A stretch of 64,000 bases of DNA from Yonghaparkia sp. Root332 (GTDB lineage Bacteria; Actinomycetota; Actinomycetes; Actinomycetales; Microbacteriaceae), in the NCBI RefSeq assembly GCF_001425665.1, contig NZ_LMCX01000001.1:1051651-1115650 (forward strand). The letters are read 5' to 3'. The position numbers and the translations under genes are program-made. Each line of letters begins with the position of its first letter. Positions within the stretch are counted from its first letter, which is position 1. A model generated the notes under the pieces. It worked only from the letters and a program-made list of their open reading frames with translations. It did not search any database and was not told the DNA's origin. Of the stretch, positions 37,471-47,261 are shown one piece after another.

Positions 37471-38228
37471 TCAGAGGGCGGCGAATCGTCCGCCGTGCGG
37501 GGCCGCGTAACCGAGCGGTACCCCGTCCAGGGCGAGTACGAAGTCGCCATCCTTGGCCACAGGCTTGCTCGGGAGCCGGGCGGCGACATCGGGGAGCGCC
37601 AGGACCCCTTCGAGGCTCACGCGTCGCGCGTCACGTCGTGAGATGACGGATTCCGCGGCCGCCCGCGCCGACTCATCGAGGTACGCGAACACTGCGCTGT
37701 GCATGATCACCACTGTCGAGTCAGACGGGGCTCTCGCGACGAGGGCGGGAAGCTCGGTCACGAGGTCGCCGTGAAAGATGGCTGGCGGGTCTTCGCGAAG
37801 CACGTCGACCGCGCGACGGAATCGATCCCGTCTCGCGGCGTGCTCCGGCCAGATCAGCGTCTCCATCCAGGAGCGCTCGTCAGCGTCTGAGAGATCGACC
37901 GGATTCAGATCAAGGCCCGCACGCCAGACAATGTCCGGCATCCGCGCAGGGGCCTCTGTGCCTTCGACGGCACACTCGATCACCAGCGAACCGTCATCGG
38001 CAGGTCCGAGCGTGCGTGTCGTCCGTCCGTGGGTGAATCGATAGCCGTAGCGATCCGGAATCAGGCGCCACCCGGGTTCGGCTGCCGGTTCCCGTCAGGC
38101 CGAGCGCGAATCAGCGGAAGCCGAGAGTCCGACTCTGAGACAGCCACAGCCCACGCCTCGTAGATGTCACTGGAACCGCGGGCTTCGATCTCCGCCCAGC
38201 GGCGATACCCCTCGGCGATTCGATTCAC
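37471..38228 (-). pseudogene. Broken DUF2332 gene
   Basis: Two pieces of one DUF2332 protein lie in different frames. The first (38228-38061, GTG start) encodes the N-terminal GYRRWAEIEARGSSDIYE to NRQPN segment, then stops after 55 residues. The second, continuing in another frame, gives RLIPDRYGYRF, VWRAGLDLNPVDL and IWPEH through to 37471. About 60-70 codons that normally join them are missing, so a deletion with frame change has inactivated the gene. The remaining downstream part alone (170 codons from GTG 37983) lacks the N-terminal half. It lies 20 bp after the hrpA stop. Confidence 0.75.
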
Positions 38229-38247
38229 GGCGCAGACCGCAGCAGCG

Positions 38248-41200
38248 CTACCCGCCGAGCGCCTTGCGGATGCGCTGCACCGAGATCGGCCCGTGCGCGC
38301 CGAGCGGCTGCGCGAAGAGCGAGATGCGGAGCTCCTCGAGCATCCACCGGGCGGTCACGAGGTCGGGTCGCGCGTCGGGCGGCAGCGGCAGCGAGCCGCC
38401 CGCGCGGGTGAAGAGCGTCGTCGCCTCCTGCTGCTCGGTCATGCGCTGGCGGTCGCGGCCGACGTCGTCGGCGAGGCGCTCCACGCGGTGGGTGATGCCG
38501 CGCACGTAGACGGCGAGGCGCGGCAGGCGATCGAGGCCCGTGCGTGAGAGGAAGCCGTCGAACACGAGGTGGTTCAGGTGCTCGCGCGCGTCGGCGAGCG
38601 GCGCCATGAGCGACATCGACGAGGCGCGCCCGATCGCGACGTCGGCCTCGCGTGCCGCGGCGAGCACGGAGACGCACGTCGCCACGATCCGGAACAGGCG
38701 GTCGGGGAGTCCGGCATTGACGCGATCGCGGAGGGCCTCGAAGGACGCGCGATCCCAGGGGATGCCGCCCGCCGCATCCATCTCGGCCTCGACGACGGCG
38801 CGCAGCGCGTCGTCGATGAGCGCCGCGGTCGACCGGTACGGTGAGGCGGCGAGGGTGAGCTTCTCGGGCGTCGTGAGGTGCTCCTGCACGTACGACAGCG
38901 GAGAGGGCACGCCGAGCTGCACGAGTCTGCGGACGCCGCCGCGGTGGGCGCGCTCCTGGTCGGCGGCGGTCGCGAAGAGCTTCAGGGCGACGCTCGAGCC
39001 CTCGTCGACGAGGGCGGGGTAGGCGCGGATGGTCGTCTCGCCGCGCCGCGAGTCGAGCGCGCGCGGGAGGGTGCCGGCGGGCGCGCCCGAGCCGGCGCCG
39101 ATCGAGTCGTCCCACGCCGTGATGCCGCCGCGCTCGATCGGACTGCGTGTCGCGGCGGTTGCGACGCGGGCGACCGAGTCGCGCGTGCGCTCCTTGAGCT
39201 TGGCCTGCAGAGCGGTGAGGTCGGTGCCGCGCGCGAGGCGCGACCCGCGCTCGTCGACGACCGCATAGCCCATGCGCAGGTGGGCGGGCAGGCGCTCGAG
39301 GTCGAAGTCGTCGGGCTCGACGGGCGTGAACGTCTGCCGCCGGATCTCACGCGCGAGGAACTCCGTGATCGACAGCTCGCGCAGATCGGCGCCCTCGGGA
39401 ACCGCGGCGAGCAGCTTCGCGGCCCAGTCGGCGGCGGGCACGACGCTGCGGCGGATCGCCTTCGGCAGCGTCTTGAGCAGCGCCGTCACGAGCTCGAGGC
39501 GCAGCCCGGGCACGAGCCAGTCGAATCCCGCGGTGTCGAGGCGCGGCAGCAGCGGCAGCGGCACGGTGACGGTGACTCCGTCGTCGGCGGTGCCGGGGTC
39601 GAAGCGGTATCCGACACTCAGGGTCTGGTCGCCGAGCGTGAGCCGAGTCGGGTACGCGTCGTCGTCGACCGCGATCTCGTCGGCCTCGACGAGATCGTCG
39701 CGCGTAAGGGTCAGCAGGTCGGGATGCTCGCGCCGGGCATCCCGCCACCACTTCTCGAAGCGGCGCACGTCGGTGACGTCCGCGGGGATTCGCGCGTCGA
39801 AGAAGTCGACGATGCGCTCGTCGTCGAGCAGGATGTCGCGGCGGCGCGTGCGCTCCTCGAGCTGCTCGAGCTCCCGGCGGGTGCGCTGGTTGTCGCGCAG
39901 GAAGGCGGTGAGGCGCTTGTCGATGCGCGAGACATCCCAGTCGCCCTCGACGAGGGCGTGCCGGATGAACAGCTCGCGCGCCTGCGCCGGGTCGATGCGG
40001 GCGAGCTGCGCGCGGCGCCGCGGGATGATCGGCACGCCGTAGAGCGTCACCTTCTCGTCGGCGACCGCGGCGCCCTGCCGCTTCTCCCACCGCGGCGCGC
40101 TGTACTGGCGCTTGGCGAGATCGCCGGCGATCGGCTCGGCCCACGCGGGGTCGATCGCCGCGATCGTGCGCGCGAAGAGGCGACTCGTCTCGACGAGCTC
40201 GGCGGCCATGATCGCGGCGGGCTGCTTCTTCGCGAGCCCCGAGCCGGGGAAGAGGACGAAGCGGCGCTGGCGGGCGCCGAGGTAGTCGCGCTTCTCGGCG
40301 TCGCGGATTCCGAGATGGCTGAGAAGGCCCGCGAGCAGCGAGCGGTGGATGGCGTCGCCGTCGGCGCCGCTCTCGGCCGGGCGGCGAGCCTCCTCCTTGG
40401 TGAGCAGCCGCAGCTGCTGGCCCTGGCGGGTGAGCTGGCGGTAGACGTCCTGCCACTCTCTGATTCGGAGGTAGTTGAGGAACTCGGCGCGCACCTCCTT
40501 GCGGAACTGGTTGCCGCTGAGCTCGGACTGGCGCTGCTGGAGGTGGTTCCAGAGGTTGAGCAGGCTGATGAAGTCGCTGTTCGGGTCGCGGAATCGCGCG
40601 TGCAGCTGGTCGGCGCGCTCGCGCTTCTCGGCCGGTCGCTCGCGCGGATCCTGGATCGACAGCCCGGCGACGATCGCCATGACCTCGCGCACGACGCCGT
40701 GCTTCCTGGCCTCGAGCACCATGCGGCCGTAGCGGGGGTCGAGCGGCAGCTGGGCGAGGTCGCGGCCGAGCTGGGTGATGCGGTTCTCGCCATTCGCCGG
40801 CACGATCGCGCCGAGCTCGAGCAGCAGGTCGAGGCCGTCCTTGATGCCGCGCTTGTCGGGCGGCTGCAGGAAGGGGAAGCGCTCGATGTCGCCGAGCCCG
40901 AGCGAGATCATCTGCAGGATGACCGCGGCGAGGTTCGTGCGGAGGATCTCGGGGTCGGTGTACTCGGGACGCTTCGTGTAGTCGAGCTCGGAGTACAGCC
41001 GGATCGCGATGCCGTCGCTCGTGCGCCCCGAACGGCCCGAGCGCTGGTTGGCGCTCGCCTGCGAGATTGGCTCGATGGGCAGCCGCTGCACCTTCGCGCG
41101 GGCCGAGTAGCGGCTGATGCGGGCCGTTCCGGTGTCGACGACGTAGCGGATGCCCGGCACGGTGAGGCTCGTCTCGGCGACGTTGGTCGCCAGAACGATG

Positions 41201-42219
41201 CGGCGACGGATGCCCGCGGGCGCCCGCTCGAACACCCGGTGCTGCTCGGCCGCGCTGAGCCGACCGTAGAGCGGCAGGACCTCGGTGCCTGCGCCGCGCG
41301 GAGCTTGGCGGGCCAGGTGGCCGCGCAGGGCATCCGTCGCGTCACGGATCTCGTTCTCGCCGCTGAAGAACACGAGCACGTCGCCGTCGCCGCTGCCTTC
41401 GCGCGCGAGCTCGTCGACCGCGGCGATGACGCCGTCGATCATGTCGATGGCCTCGCCGGGGGTCGACGGGCCGTCGGCCTCGTCATCGTCGGGGTCGGGG
41501 TCGGTCAGACTGTCGGTGTCGACGCCGTCCGGGACGAGCGGCCGATACCGCACCTCGACCGGGAACGTGCGCCCGCTGACCTCGATGATGGGGGCGGGCG
41601 TGCCGTCGGCGGCGGCGAAGTGGGCGGCGAAGCTCTCGGGGTCGATCGTCGCGGAGGTGATGATGACTTTGAGCTCGGGGCGGCGGGGGAGGAGCTGCTT
41701 GAGGTAGCCGAGCAGGAAGTCGATGGTGAGGCTGCGCTCGTGGGCCTCGTCGATGATGATCGCGTCGTAGTTCCTGAGCTCGCGGTCTCCGCGGAGGGCG
41801 GCGAGCAGGATGCCGTCGGTCATGAGGGTGACGCGCGTGGTCTTGCCGACCTGGTCGGTGAAGCGCACCTTGTAGCCGACGAGCCCGCCGAGCTCGGTGC
41901 CGAGCTCTTCGGCGACGCGCTCGGCGATCGTGCGGGCGGCGATGCGGCGCGGCTGCGTGTGGGCGATGCGCTCCCGGCCGAGCTCGAGCAGGATCTTCGG
42001 CAGCTGCGTCGTCTTGCCCGACCCGGTCTCGCCTGCGACGATGACGACCTGGTTCGCGGCGATCGCTGCGGCGATGTCGTCGCGTCGCTGACTGACCGGC
42101 AGGTCCTCGGGGTAGGTGATGCGCAGGGGGGCGGCGCTCGCCGGAGAGGTGGCGGCGCGGTCCGCGGTCGCCGACGGCGCCGACGAGTCGGCCGGCGTGG
42201 TCTCGGGCTGCGCGGTCAT
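38248..42219 (-). CDS. hrpA: ATP-dependent RNA helicase HrpA
   Basis: This 1323-residue DEAH-box helicase has Walker A GETGSGKTTQLP (about residue 62), the DEAH motif in IIIDEAHERS, SAT (ITSATIDPE) and the motif VI QRSGRSGR. A long C-terminal extension is typical of bacterial HrpA. It remodels RNA or ribosomes. In E. coli it helps rescue stalled or collided ribosomes. On the minus strand TAGACT lies 9 bases before the ATG with GGAGGG between. Confidence 0.95.
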   Translation of the reverse strand: MTAQPETTPADSSAPSATADRAATSPASAAPLRITYPEDLPVSQRRDDIAAAIAANQVVIVAGETGSGKTTQLPKILLELGRERIAHTQPRRIAARTIAERVAEELGTELGGLVGYKVRFTDQVGKTTRVTLMTDGILLAALRGDRELRNYDAIIIDEAHERSLTIDFLLGYLKQLLPRRPELKVIITSATIDPESFAAHFAAADGTPAPIIEVSGRTFPVEVRYRPLVPDGVDTDSLTDPDPDDDEADGPSTPGEAIDMIDGVIAAVDELAREGSGDGDVLVFFSGENEIRDATDALRGHLARQAPRGAGTEVLPLYGRLSAAEQHRVFERAPAGIRRRIVLATNVAETSLTVPGIRYVVDTGTARISRYSARAKVQRLPIEPISQASANQRSGRSGRTSDGIAIRLYSELDYTKRPEYTDPEILRTNLAAVILQMISLGLGDIERFPFLQPPDKRGIKDGLDLLLELGAIVPANGENRITQLGRDLAQLPLDPRYGRMVLEARKHGVVREVMAIVAGLSIQDPRERPAEKRERADQLHARFRDPNSDFISLLNLWNHLQQRQSELSGNQFRKEVRAEFLNYLRIREWQDVYRQLTRQGQQLRLLTKEEARRPAESGADGDAIHRSLLAGLLSHLGIRDAEKRDYLGARQRRFVLFPGSGLAKKQPAAIMAAELVETSRLFARTIAAIDPAWAEPIAGDLAKRQYSAPRWEKRQGAAVADEKVTLYGVPIIPRRRAQLARIDPAQARELFIRHALVEGDWDVSRIDKRLTAFLRDNQRTRRELEQLEERTRRRDILLDDERIVDFFDARIPADVTDVRRFEKWWRDARREHPDLLTLTRDDLVEADEIAVDDDAYPTRLTLGDQTLSVGYRFDPGTADDGVTVTVPLPLLPRLDTAGFDWLVPGLRLELVTALLKTLPKAIRRSVVPAADWAAKLLAAVPEGADLRELSITEFLAREIRRQTFTPVEPDDFDLERLPAHLRMGYAVVDERGSRLARGTDLTALQAKLKERTRDSVARVATAATRSPIERGGITAWDDSIGAGSGAPAGTLPRALDSRRGETTIRAYPALVDEGSSVALKLFATAADQERAHRGGVRRLVQLGVPSPLSYVQEHLTTPEKLTLAASPYRSTAALIDDALRAVVEAEMDAAGGIPWDRASFEALRDRVNAGLPDRLFRIVATCVSVLAAAREADVAIGRASSMSLMAPLADAREHLNHLVFDGFLSRTGLDRLPRLAVYVRGITHRVERLADDVGRDRQRMTEQQEATTLFTRAGGSLPLPPDARPDLVTARWMLEELRISLFAQPLGAHGPISVQRIRKALGG

Positions 42220-42529
42220 GAGCCCTCCAGTCTAGATTCCCGCACCTGCGGCCTCGCCCGCCCGCTCAGCCCGCTCAGCCCGCTCAGCCCGCTCAGCCCG
42301 CCCCTCCCGCCCCGCCCGCCCAGCCCGCCCCGCTCGCCGGCCCGCCGGACCGCCGGCCGAGCCGGCCCGCGGCCACGCCGACCGACTGCGGTTTCTGTTT
42401 CGCCAGTGTGCCTGTCGCGGCACGTGCCGCGCTTGGCCGTAGTCGTCCACAACCGGGAGGGGCCCGGCGCACTCGACTGATCCGACGCAGGCGCCCCGCG
42501 GCATGTGCCGCGGCGGGCACACTCGCGAA
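42220..42529. other. 310-bp divergent region between hrpA and the ArsR-type gene
   Basis: It contains the hrpA start signals, four perfect tandem copies of a 9-mer (42261-42296) grading into C-rich sequence, and most of a 41-bp inverted repeat whose right arm reaches the ArsR-type start codon. No gene is seen. Confidence 0.6.
42261..42296. repeat. Four tandem copies of CCCGCTCAG
   Basis: Four exact 9-bp units are followed by decayed C-rich variants to about 42330. They are non-coding and probably arose by slippage. Confidence 0.85.
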
Positions 42530-42538
42530 ATGGAAACT
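42391..42538. repeat. 41-bp imperfect inverted repeat upstream of the ArsR-type gene
   Basis: Arms 42391-42431 and 42498-42538 match at 34 of 41 positions in opposite orientation, 66 bp apart. Each arm contains the palindrome CGCGGCAYGTGCCGCG (42416-42431 and 42497-42512), then GGCACACT and GCGAAA. The right arm includes a CACACT hexamer 6 bases before the ATG at 42530. These are likely regulatory sites. Confidence 0.75.
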
Positions 42539-42937
42539 CTCTTCCTGCTGGCGCACCCGCTGCGGTGGCGCCTCATCGAGATCCTCGCGAGCGGCGAGCA
42601 CAGCGCCGGGCAGCTCGCCGACGCGGTGCAGTCGATGCGGGGCGTCGGACGCGAGGCGGTCTCCAAGCACCTCGGCCGCCTCCGCCGAGCGGGCCTCGTC
42701 GAGATCCGCATCGACATGAACAACCGCATCTACCGGCTCAGCCCTCGCGTCATCGGGGCCCTCGACGGTCTCGTCGCCCACCTGATCCAGTTACGAGCGG
42801 CGACCGAGTACGACGACCTCGACCTGGACGGCGGCGACCGCGACATCGGCTGGGAGCCGCCGCCGACGTTCGACACCGAGGAAGACGTCGCGCGCTGCTG
42901 GTGTATACGACGGGGCCTCTATCTGCAGAATCGCTAG
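42530..42937 (+). CDS. ArsR-type winged-helix transcriptional regulator
   Basis: This 135-residue protein has a winged HTH spanning about residues 3-75: LLAHPLRWRLIEIL, SAGQLADAV, AVSKHLGRLRRAGLVEI and a wing with NRIYRL. The C-terminal 50 residues are acidic with one CWC pair (ARCWCIRRG), a possible metal or redox site. It probably represses its own gene through the inverted repeat at its start. ATG 42530 is preferred over the GTG at 42503 because the HTH begins directly. Confidence 0.82.
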   Translation: METLFLLAHPLRWRLIEILASGEHSAGQLADAVQSMRGVGREAVSKHLGRLRRAGLVEIRIDMNNRIYRLSPRVIGALDGLVAHLIQLRAATEYDDLDLDGGDRDIGWEPPPTFDTEEDVARCWCIRRGLYLQNR

Positions 42938-42943
42938 CGCCCG

Positions 42944-42971
42944 ATGCCCTCAATGTATACATTGAGGGCAT
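42944..42971. promoter_or_regulatory. Perfect 28-bp palindromic operator overlapping the GntR start codon
   Basis: Half-site ATGCCCTCAATGTA (42944-42957) is mirrored exactly in 42958-42971. It covers a TACATT hexamer (42958-42963) that lies 6 bases before the ATG at 42970. The regulator bound here would cover the -10 element, the start site and the start codon of a leaderless mRNA. Confidence 0.8.
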
Positions 42972-43692
42972 GGCGATGGATGCGGCGGTGAAGCGGGCGA
43001 GCGCCCTCACCTCCGCCGACCGCGCGTTCGAGACGCTGCGCACGCAGATCGTCGAGGGTGAGCTCGCGCCCGGCGCCCCGCTCGCCGAGGTCGAGCAGGC
43101 GACGCGCCTCGGCGTGAGCCGCACGCCCGTGCGCGAGGCATTCGCCCGGCTCATCGCCGCCGGGCTCGCGACCGAGCGCGGGCCGCGCTCCCTCGTCGTC
43201 TCCGACATCGACGCGGCCGACGTCGCCGCGCTCTTCGACCTCCGCCGCGCGCTCGACGAGCAGGCCGCCCGCCTCGCCGCCGCCCGCGCGTCCGCCGACC
43301 CGCACACCGCGGCTGCCTTCGCCAACCTCGCCGACCGGTTCCGCGCCGTCACCCCATCGACCCTCGCCGACGACGATCCCCAGCGCCACGGCTACTACGC
43401 CCTCGTCGCCGAGTTCGACGCCGCTCTCGACGACGCGCTCAGCCGCAGCCCCTACCTCGCGGCCGCGATCGCGAGCACGCGCGTCCACCTCGCGCGCGTG
43501 CGGCGCCTCGCCCGCGACGATGACGCCCGCCTCGCGGCCAGCGCCGCCGAGCACGGCGCCATCGCCCGCGCGATCGCCGACGCGGACGGCGAGCGCGCCG
43601 CCGCCGCCACCCGGCTGCACCTGCACGAGGCTCTCACGAGCATCCACCGCCACCTGCCGCCCGGCGCCGGCCAGAACCAGGAGACACCATGA
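42970..43692 (+). CDS. GntR family regulator of the prp operon
   Basis: This 240-residue regulator has an N-terminal winged helix ([34 protein letters not shown]) and a C-terminal all-helical FadR/FCD-type ligand domain with several His residues ([25 protein letters not shown]), which may bind a metal and an acid. It overlaps prpD by ATGA, so it is the first gene of the methylcitrate operon. The perfect palindrome at its start is the likely autoregulatory operator. An inducer such as 2-methylcitrate is inference. Confidence 0.85.
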   Translation: MAMDAAVKRASALTSADRAFETLRTQIVEGELAPGAPLAEVEQATRLGVSRTPVREAFARLIAAGLATERGPRSLVVSDIDAADVAALFDLRRALDEQAARLAAARASADPHTAAAFANLADRFRAVTPSTLADDDPQRHGYYALVAEFDAALDDALSRSPYLAAAIASTRVHLARVRRLARDDDARLAASAAEHGAIARAIADADGERAAAATRLHLHEALTSIHRHLPPGAGQNQETP

Positions 43693-45200
43693 CGACCGTC
43701 CACACCGTCCGCACCTACAAGAGCAGCGAGCCCCTGAGCGCAGAGAACCAGCTCGCCGGCAAGCTCGCGGCGCTCGCCGCCGAGCAGGACCGCCCGCTCG
43801 ACGACCGCGCCGTCGACATGGTCATCAACCGCATCATCGACAACGCTGCCGTCGCTACCGCGAGCATCGGCCGCGCCCCCGTCGTCAGCGCGCGCGGCCA
43901 GGCCGAGGCGCACCCGTACAGCCCCGGCGCGACCGTCTTCGGGCTGACCCAGCAGCAGCGCGTCAGCCCCGAGTGGGCCGCCTGGGCCAACGGTGTCGCC
44001 GTGCGCGAGCTCGACTACCACGACACCTTCCTCGCCGCGGACTACTCGCACCCGGGCGACAACATCCCGCCGATCCTGGCCGTCGCGCAGCACACCGGCC
44101 AGAACGGCGCACAGCTCCTCAAGGGCCTGCTCACCGGCTACGAGATCCAGATCGACCTCGTCCGCGCGATCTGCCTGCACGAGCACAAGATCGACCATGT
44201 CGCCCACCTCGGCCCGAGCGCCGCCGCCGGCATCGGAACGCTTCTCCAACTCGACCAGAGCACGATCTTCCAGGCCATCGGCCAGGCCCTCCACACGACG
44301 ACCGCCACGCGCCAGTCGCGCAAGGGCGAGATCTCGACCTGGAAGGCGCACGCCCCCGCCTTCGCCGGCAAGATGGCCGTCGAGGCCGTCGACCGGGCCA
44401 TGCGCGGCCAGACGAGCCCGAGCCCCATCTACGAGGGCGAGGACGGCTTCATCGCGTGGCTGCTGAGCGGCCCGGATGCCCGGTACGAGGTCCCGCTGCC
44501 GGACAGCGGCGAGCCGCTCACGGGCATCCTCGACAGCTATACGAAGGAGCACTCGGCCGAGTACCAGGCGCAGGCGTGGATCGACCTCGCGCGACGCCTC
44601 GGCACCGAGCGCCCCGAGCTGCGCGACCCCGCGAACATCGCGAGGATCGTGCTGCACACGAGCCACCACACGCACTACGTCATCGGCTCGGGCGCCAACG
44701 ACCCGCAGAAGTACGACCCCACCGCGAGCCGCGAGACGCTCGACCACTCGATCCCGTACATCGTCGCCGTCGCGCTGCAGGACGGCCGCTGGCACCACGT
44801 CGACTCGTACGCCCCCGAGCGTGCCGCCCGCGCCGACACCGTCGCGCTGTGGCAGAAGATCACGACGACCGAAGACGCCGAGTGGACCCGCCGCTACCAC
44901 TCGCTCGACCTGAGCGAGAAGGCGTTCGGCGGTCGCATCGAGATCGAGCTGACCAACGGCGAGAAGGTGATCGACGAGATCGCCGTCGCTGACGCCCACC
45001 CGCTCGGCGCTCGGCCCTTCGGCCGCGCCGAGTACGAGCACAAGCTGCGCATCCTCGCCGACGGCGTGCTGGCCGACGAGGAGGTCGACCGCTTCCTCGC
45101 CCTCGCCGCTCGCCTGCCCGGCCTGAGCGCCGACGAGCTCGGCGGCCTCACCGTCACGCCGATCAGCCCGGTGCCCGCCGCCCCGAAGGGACTCTTCTGA
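43689..45200 (+). CDS. prpD: 2-methylcitrate dehydratase
   Basis: This 503-residue MmgE/PrpD-family protein dehydrates 2-methylcitrate in propionyl-CoA breakdown. Family features include the N-terminal [15 protein letters not shown] helix, [29 protein letters not shown] and the C-terminal [13 protein letters not shown] segment. The length is normal. It is coupled to the regulator upstream and to prpB downstream by overlapping start and stop codons. Confidence 0.94.
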   Translation: MTTVHTVRTYKSSEPLSAENQLAGKLAALAAEQDRPLDDRAVDMVINRIIDNAAVATASIGRAPVVSARGQAEAHPYSPGATVFGLTQQQRVSPEWAAWANGVAVRELDYHDTFLAADYSHPGDNIPPILAVAQHTGQNGAQLLKGLLTGYEIQIDLVRAICLHEHKIDHVAHLGPSAAAGIGTLLQLDQSTIFQAIGQALHTTTATRQSRKGEISTWKAHAPAFAGKMAVEAVDRAMRGQTSPSPIYEGEDGFIAWLLSGPDARYEVPLPDSGEPLTGILDSYTKEHSAEYQAQAWIDLARRLGTERPELRDPANIARIVLHTSHHTHYVIGSGANDPQKYDPTASRETLDHSIPYIVAVALQDGRWHHVDSYAPERAARADTVALWQKITTTEDAEWTRRYHSLDLSEKAFGGRIEIELTNGEKVIDEIAVADAHPLGARPFGRAEYEHKLRILADGVLADEEVDRFLALAARLPGLSADELGGLTVTPISPVPAAPKGLF

Positions 45201-46096
45201 TGCTCTCCACGACGACGACACCCAGTCAGCGCCGCCAGGCCTTCCGGGCGGGGCTGCGGAGCGACCGCCTGCAGGTCTTCCCCGGCGCGTTCACGCCGCT
45301 GAGCATCCGCCTCATTCAGGAGAAGGGCTTCGACGGCGCTTACATCTCGGGAGCCGTCATGGCCGCCGAGCTCGGCCTGCCCGACATCGGCCTCACGACG
45401 CTCACCGAGGTCGCGCAGCGCGCGCACCAGATCAGCCGCATGAGCGACCTGCCGACGCTCGTCGACGCCGACACCGGCTTCGGCGAGCCGATGAACGTCG
45501 CTCGCACGGTGCACGAGCTCGAGGACGCGGGCGTCGCGGGCCTGCACCTCGAGGACCAGGTCAACCCGAAGCGCTGCGGTCACCTCGACGGCAAGGCGGT
45601 CGTGGATGCCGACACGGCGATCAAGCGCATCCGTGCGGCCGTCGACGCCCGCCGCGATCGCGACCTCGTGATCATGGCGCGAACCGACATCCGCGGGGTG
45701 GAGGGCATGGACGCCGCGATCGACCGCGCGAAGGCCCTGCAGGACGCGGGCGCCGACGCGATCTTCCCCGAGGCGATGAGCACGCTCGAAGAGTTCGAGC
45801 AGATGCGCAAGGCGGTGAGCGTGCCGATCCTCGCCAACATGACCGAGTTCGGGAAGAGCCAGCTGTTCACGCACGCCCAGCTCGCCGACGTCGGCGTCAA
45901 CATGGTGATCCACCCCGTGTCGCTCCTGCGCATCGCATTCGGAGCCATCGAGCGCGGGCTCGACACCCTGCTCACGACCGGCACTCTCGACGGCGAGGTC
46001 GCGGGCATGCAGACTCGGGGCAGGCTCTACGAGCTGCTCGACTACGAGGCCTACAACGCCTTCGACGACAGCATCTTCACGTACACCGGCCACTGA
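45200..46096 (+). CDS. prpB: 2-methylisocitrate lyase
   Basis: This 298-residue isocitrate lyase-superfamily enzyme splits 2-methylisocitrate into pyruvate and succinate. The catalytic loop PKRCGHLDG (Cys126) and the metal-binding DADTGFGE (about 89-96) are intact. The start overlaps the prpD stop by one base, and prpC follows 23 bp later. Confidence 0.95.
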   Translation: MLSTTTTPSQRRQAFRAGLRSDRLQVFPGAFTPLSIRLIQEKGFDGAYISGAVMAAELGLPDIGLTTLTEVAQRAHQISRMSDLPTLVDADTGFGEPMNVARTVHELEDAGVAGLHLEDQVNPKRCGHLDGKAVVDADTAIKRIRAAVDARRDRDLVIMARTDIRGVEGMDAAIDRAKALQDAGADAIFPEAMSTLEEFEQMRKAVSVPILANMTEFGKSQLFTHAQLADVGVNMVIHPVSLLRIAFGAIERGLDTLLTTGTLDGEVAGMQTRGRLYELLDYEAYNAFDDSIFTYTGH

Positions 46097-46119
46097 CCCC
46101 GCACCCCCAAGGAGCCACC

Positions 46120-47247
46120 ATGACCGAAGACATCCGCAAGGGCCTCGCCGGCGTCGTCGTCGACCGCACCGCCGTGAGCAAGGTGAACCCCGACACCAAC
46201 TCGCTGCTGTACCGCGGCTACCCCGTGCAGGAGCTCGCTGCGAACTGCACCTTCGAGGAGGTCGCGTACCTGCTCTGGCACGGCGAGCTGCCGACGGATG
46301 CCCAGCTCGCCGAGTTCGAGACCCTCGAGCGGGCGCACCGACGCCTGAACCCCACGGTGAAGGACGCGATCGACGCCCTGCCGCTCTCGGCCCACCCCAT
46401 GGACGTCGTGCGCACGGCCGTGAGCGTCATCGGCGCCCTCGACGAGACGCTCACGACCGACCGGACGTGGATCGATCTCGACCTCACCCTCGAGCGGAGC
46501 ATCCGCCTCTTCGCCCAGCTGCCCGCGATCGTCGCCTACGCGCAGCGCCGCCTGCGCGACGAGCACCTCGTCGAGCCCCGCGACGACCTCGGCTACTCGG
46601 CGAACTTCCTGCATATGACCTTCGGCGAGGTGCCCGAGAAGGTCGTCGTCGACGCGTTCGACGTGTCGATGATCCTGTACGCCGAGCACTCGTTCAACGC
46701 CTCGACCTTCACCGCGCGCGTCATCACCTCGACGCTCAGCGACGTCTACTCGGCGGTCGTCGGCGCGATCGGCGCGCTCAAGGGTCCGCTGCACGGCGGC
46801 GCCAACGAGGCCGTGCAGCACACCTTCGACGAGGTCGGCTCGGCCGACGGCGCGCGCGAGTGGCTCGCGACGGCGCTCGCCGAGAAGCGCAAGATCATGG
46901 GCTTCGGCCACCGCGTGTACAAGAACGGCGACTCCCGCGTGCCGACGATGAGGGCCGCGCTCGAGACCCTCGTCGCGCACTACGACCGGCCCGAGGTGCT
47001 CGACCTGTACGACGCCCTCGAGACCGCGATGGTCGAGGCGAAGAACATCAAGCCGAACCTCGACTACCCGTCGGGCCCCGCCTACAACCTGATGGGCTTC
47101 GACACGACGATGTTCACGCCGCTGTTCATCGCCGCGCGCGTCACCGGCTGGACGGCCCACGTGCGCGAGCAGCTCGCCTCGAACGCGCTCATCCGTCCGC
47201 TGAGCGCGTACAACGGCCCCGACGAGCGGCACCTCACGGTTTCGTGA
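46120..47247 (+). CDS. prpC: 2-methylcitrate synthase
   Basis: This 375-residue citrate synthase-family enzyme condenses propionyl-CoA with oxaloacetate. The catalytic histidines are in LHGGANEAV and GFGHRVYKNGD, and the short N-terminus with LLYRGYPVQEL fits methylcitrate synthase. AAGGAG precedes the ATG. The gene order regulator-prpD-prpB-prpC is like that of Corynebacterium, apart from the regulator type. Confidence 0.93.
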   Translation: MTEDIRKGLAGVVVDRTAVSKVNPDTNSLLYRGYPVQELAANCTFEEVAYLLWHGELPTDAQLAEFETLERAHRRLNPTVKDAIDALPLSAHPMDVVRTAVSVIGALDETLTTDRTWIDLDLTLERSIRLFAQLPAIVAYAQRRLRDEHLVEPRDDLGYSANFLHMTFGEVPEKVVVDAFDVSMILYAEHSFNASTFTARVITSTLSDVYSAVVGAIGALKGPLHGGANEAVQHTFDEVGSADGAREWLATALAEKRKIMGFGHRVYKNGDSRVPTMRAALETLVAHYDRPEVLDLYDALETAMVEAKNIKPNLDYPSGPAYNLMGFDTTMFTPLFIAARVTGWTAHVREQLASNALIRPLSAYNGPDERHLTVS

Positions 47248-47261
47248 GTCAGCATGGGGCA

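Noticed and set aside
42261-42330. Short repeats as a CRISPR array
   Set aside because: Nine-base head-to-tail units without spacers are a simple tandem repeat.
38878-42480. 1200-codon plus-strand frame opposite hrpA
   Set aside because: It is antisense of hrpA and repetitive in Arg, Glu, Val and Ala. It is open only because stop codons are rare in this frame at high GC.
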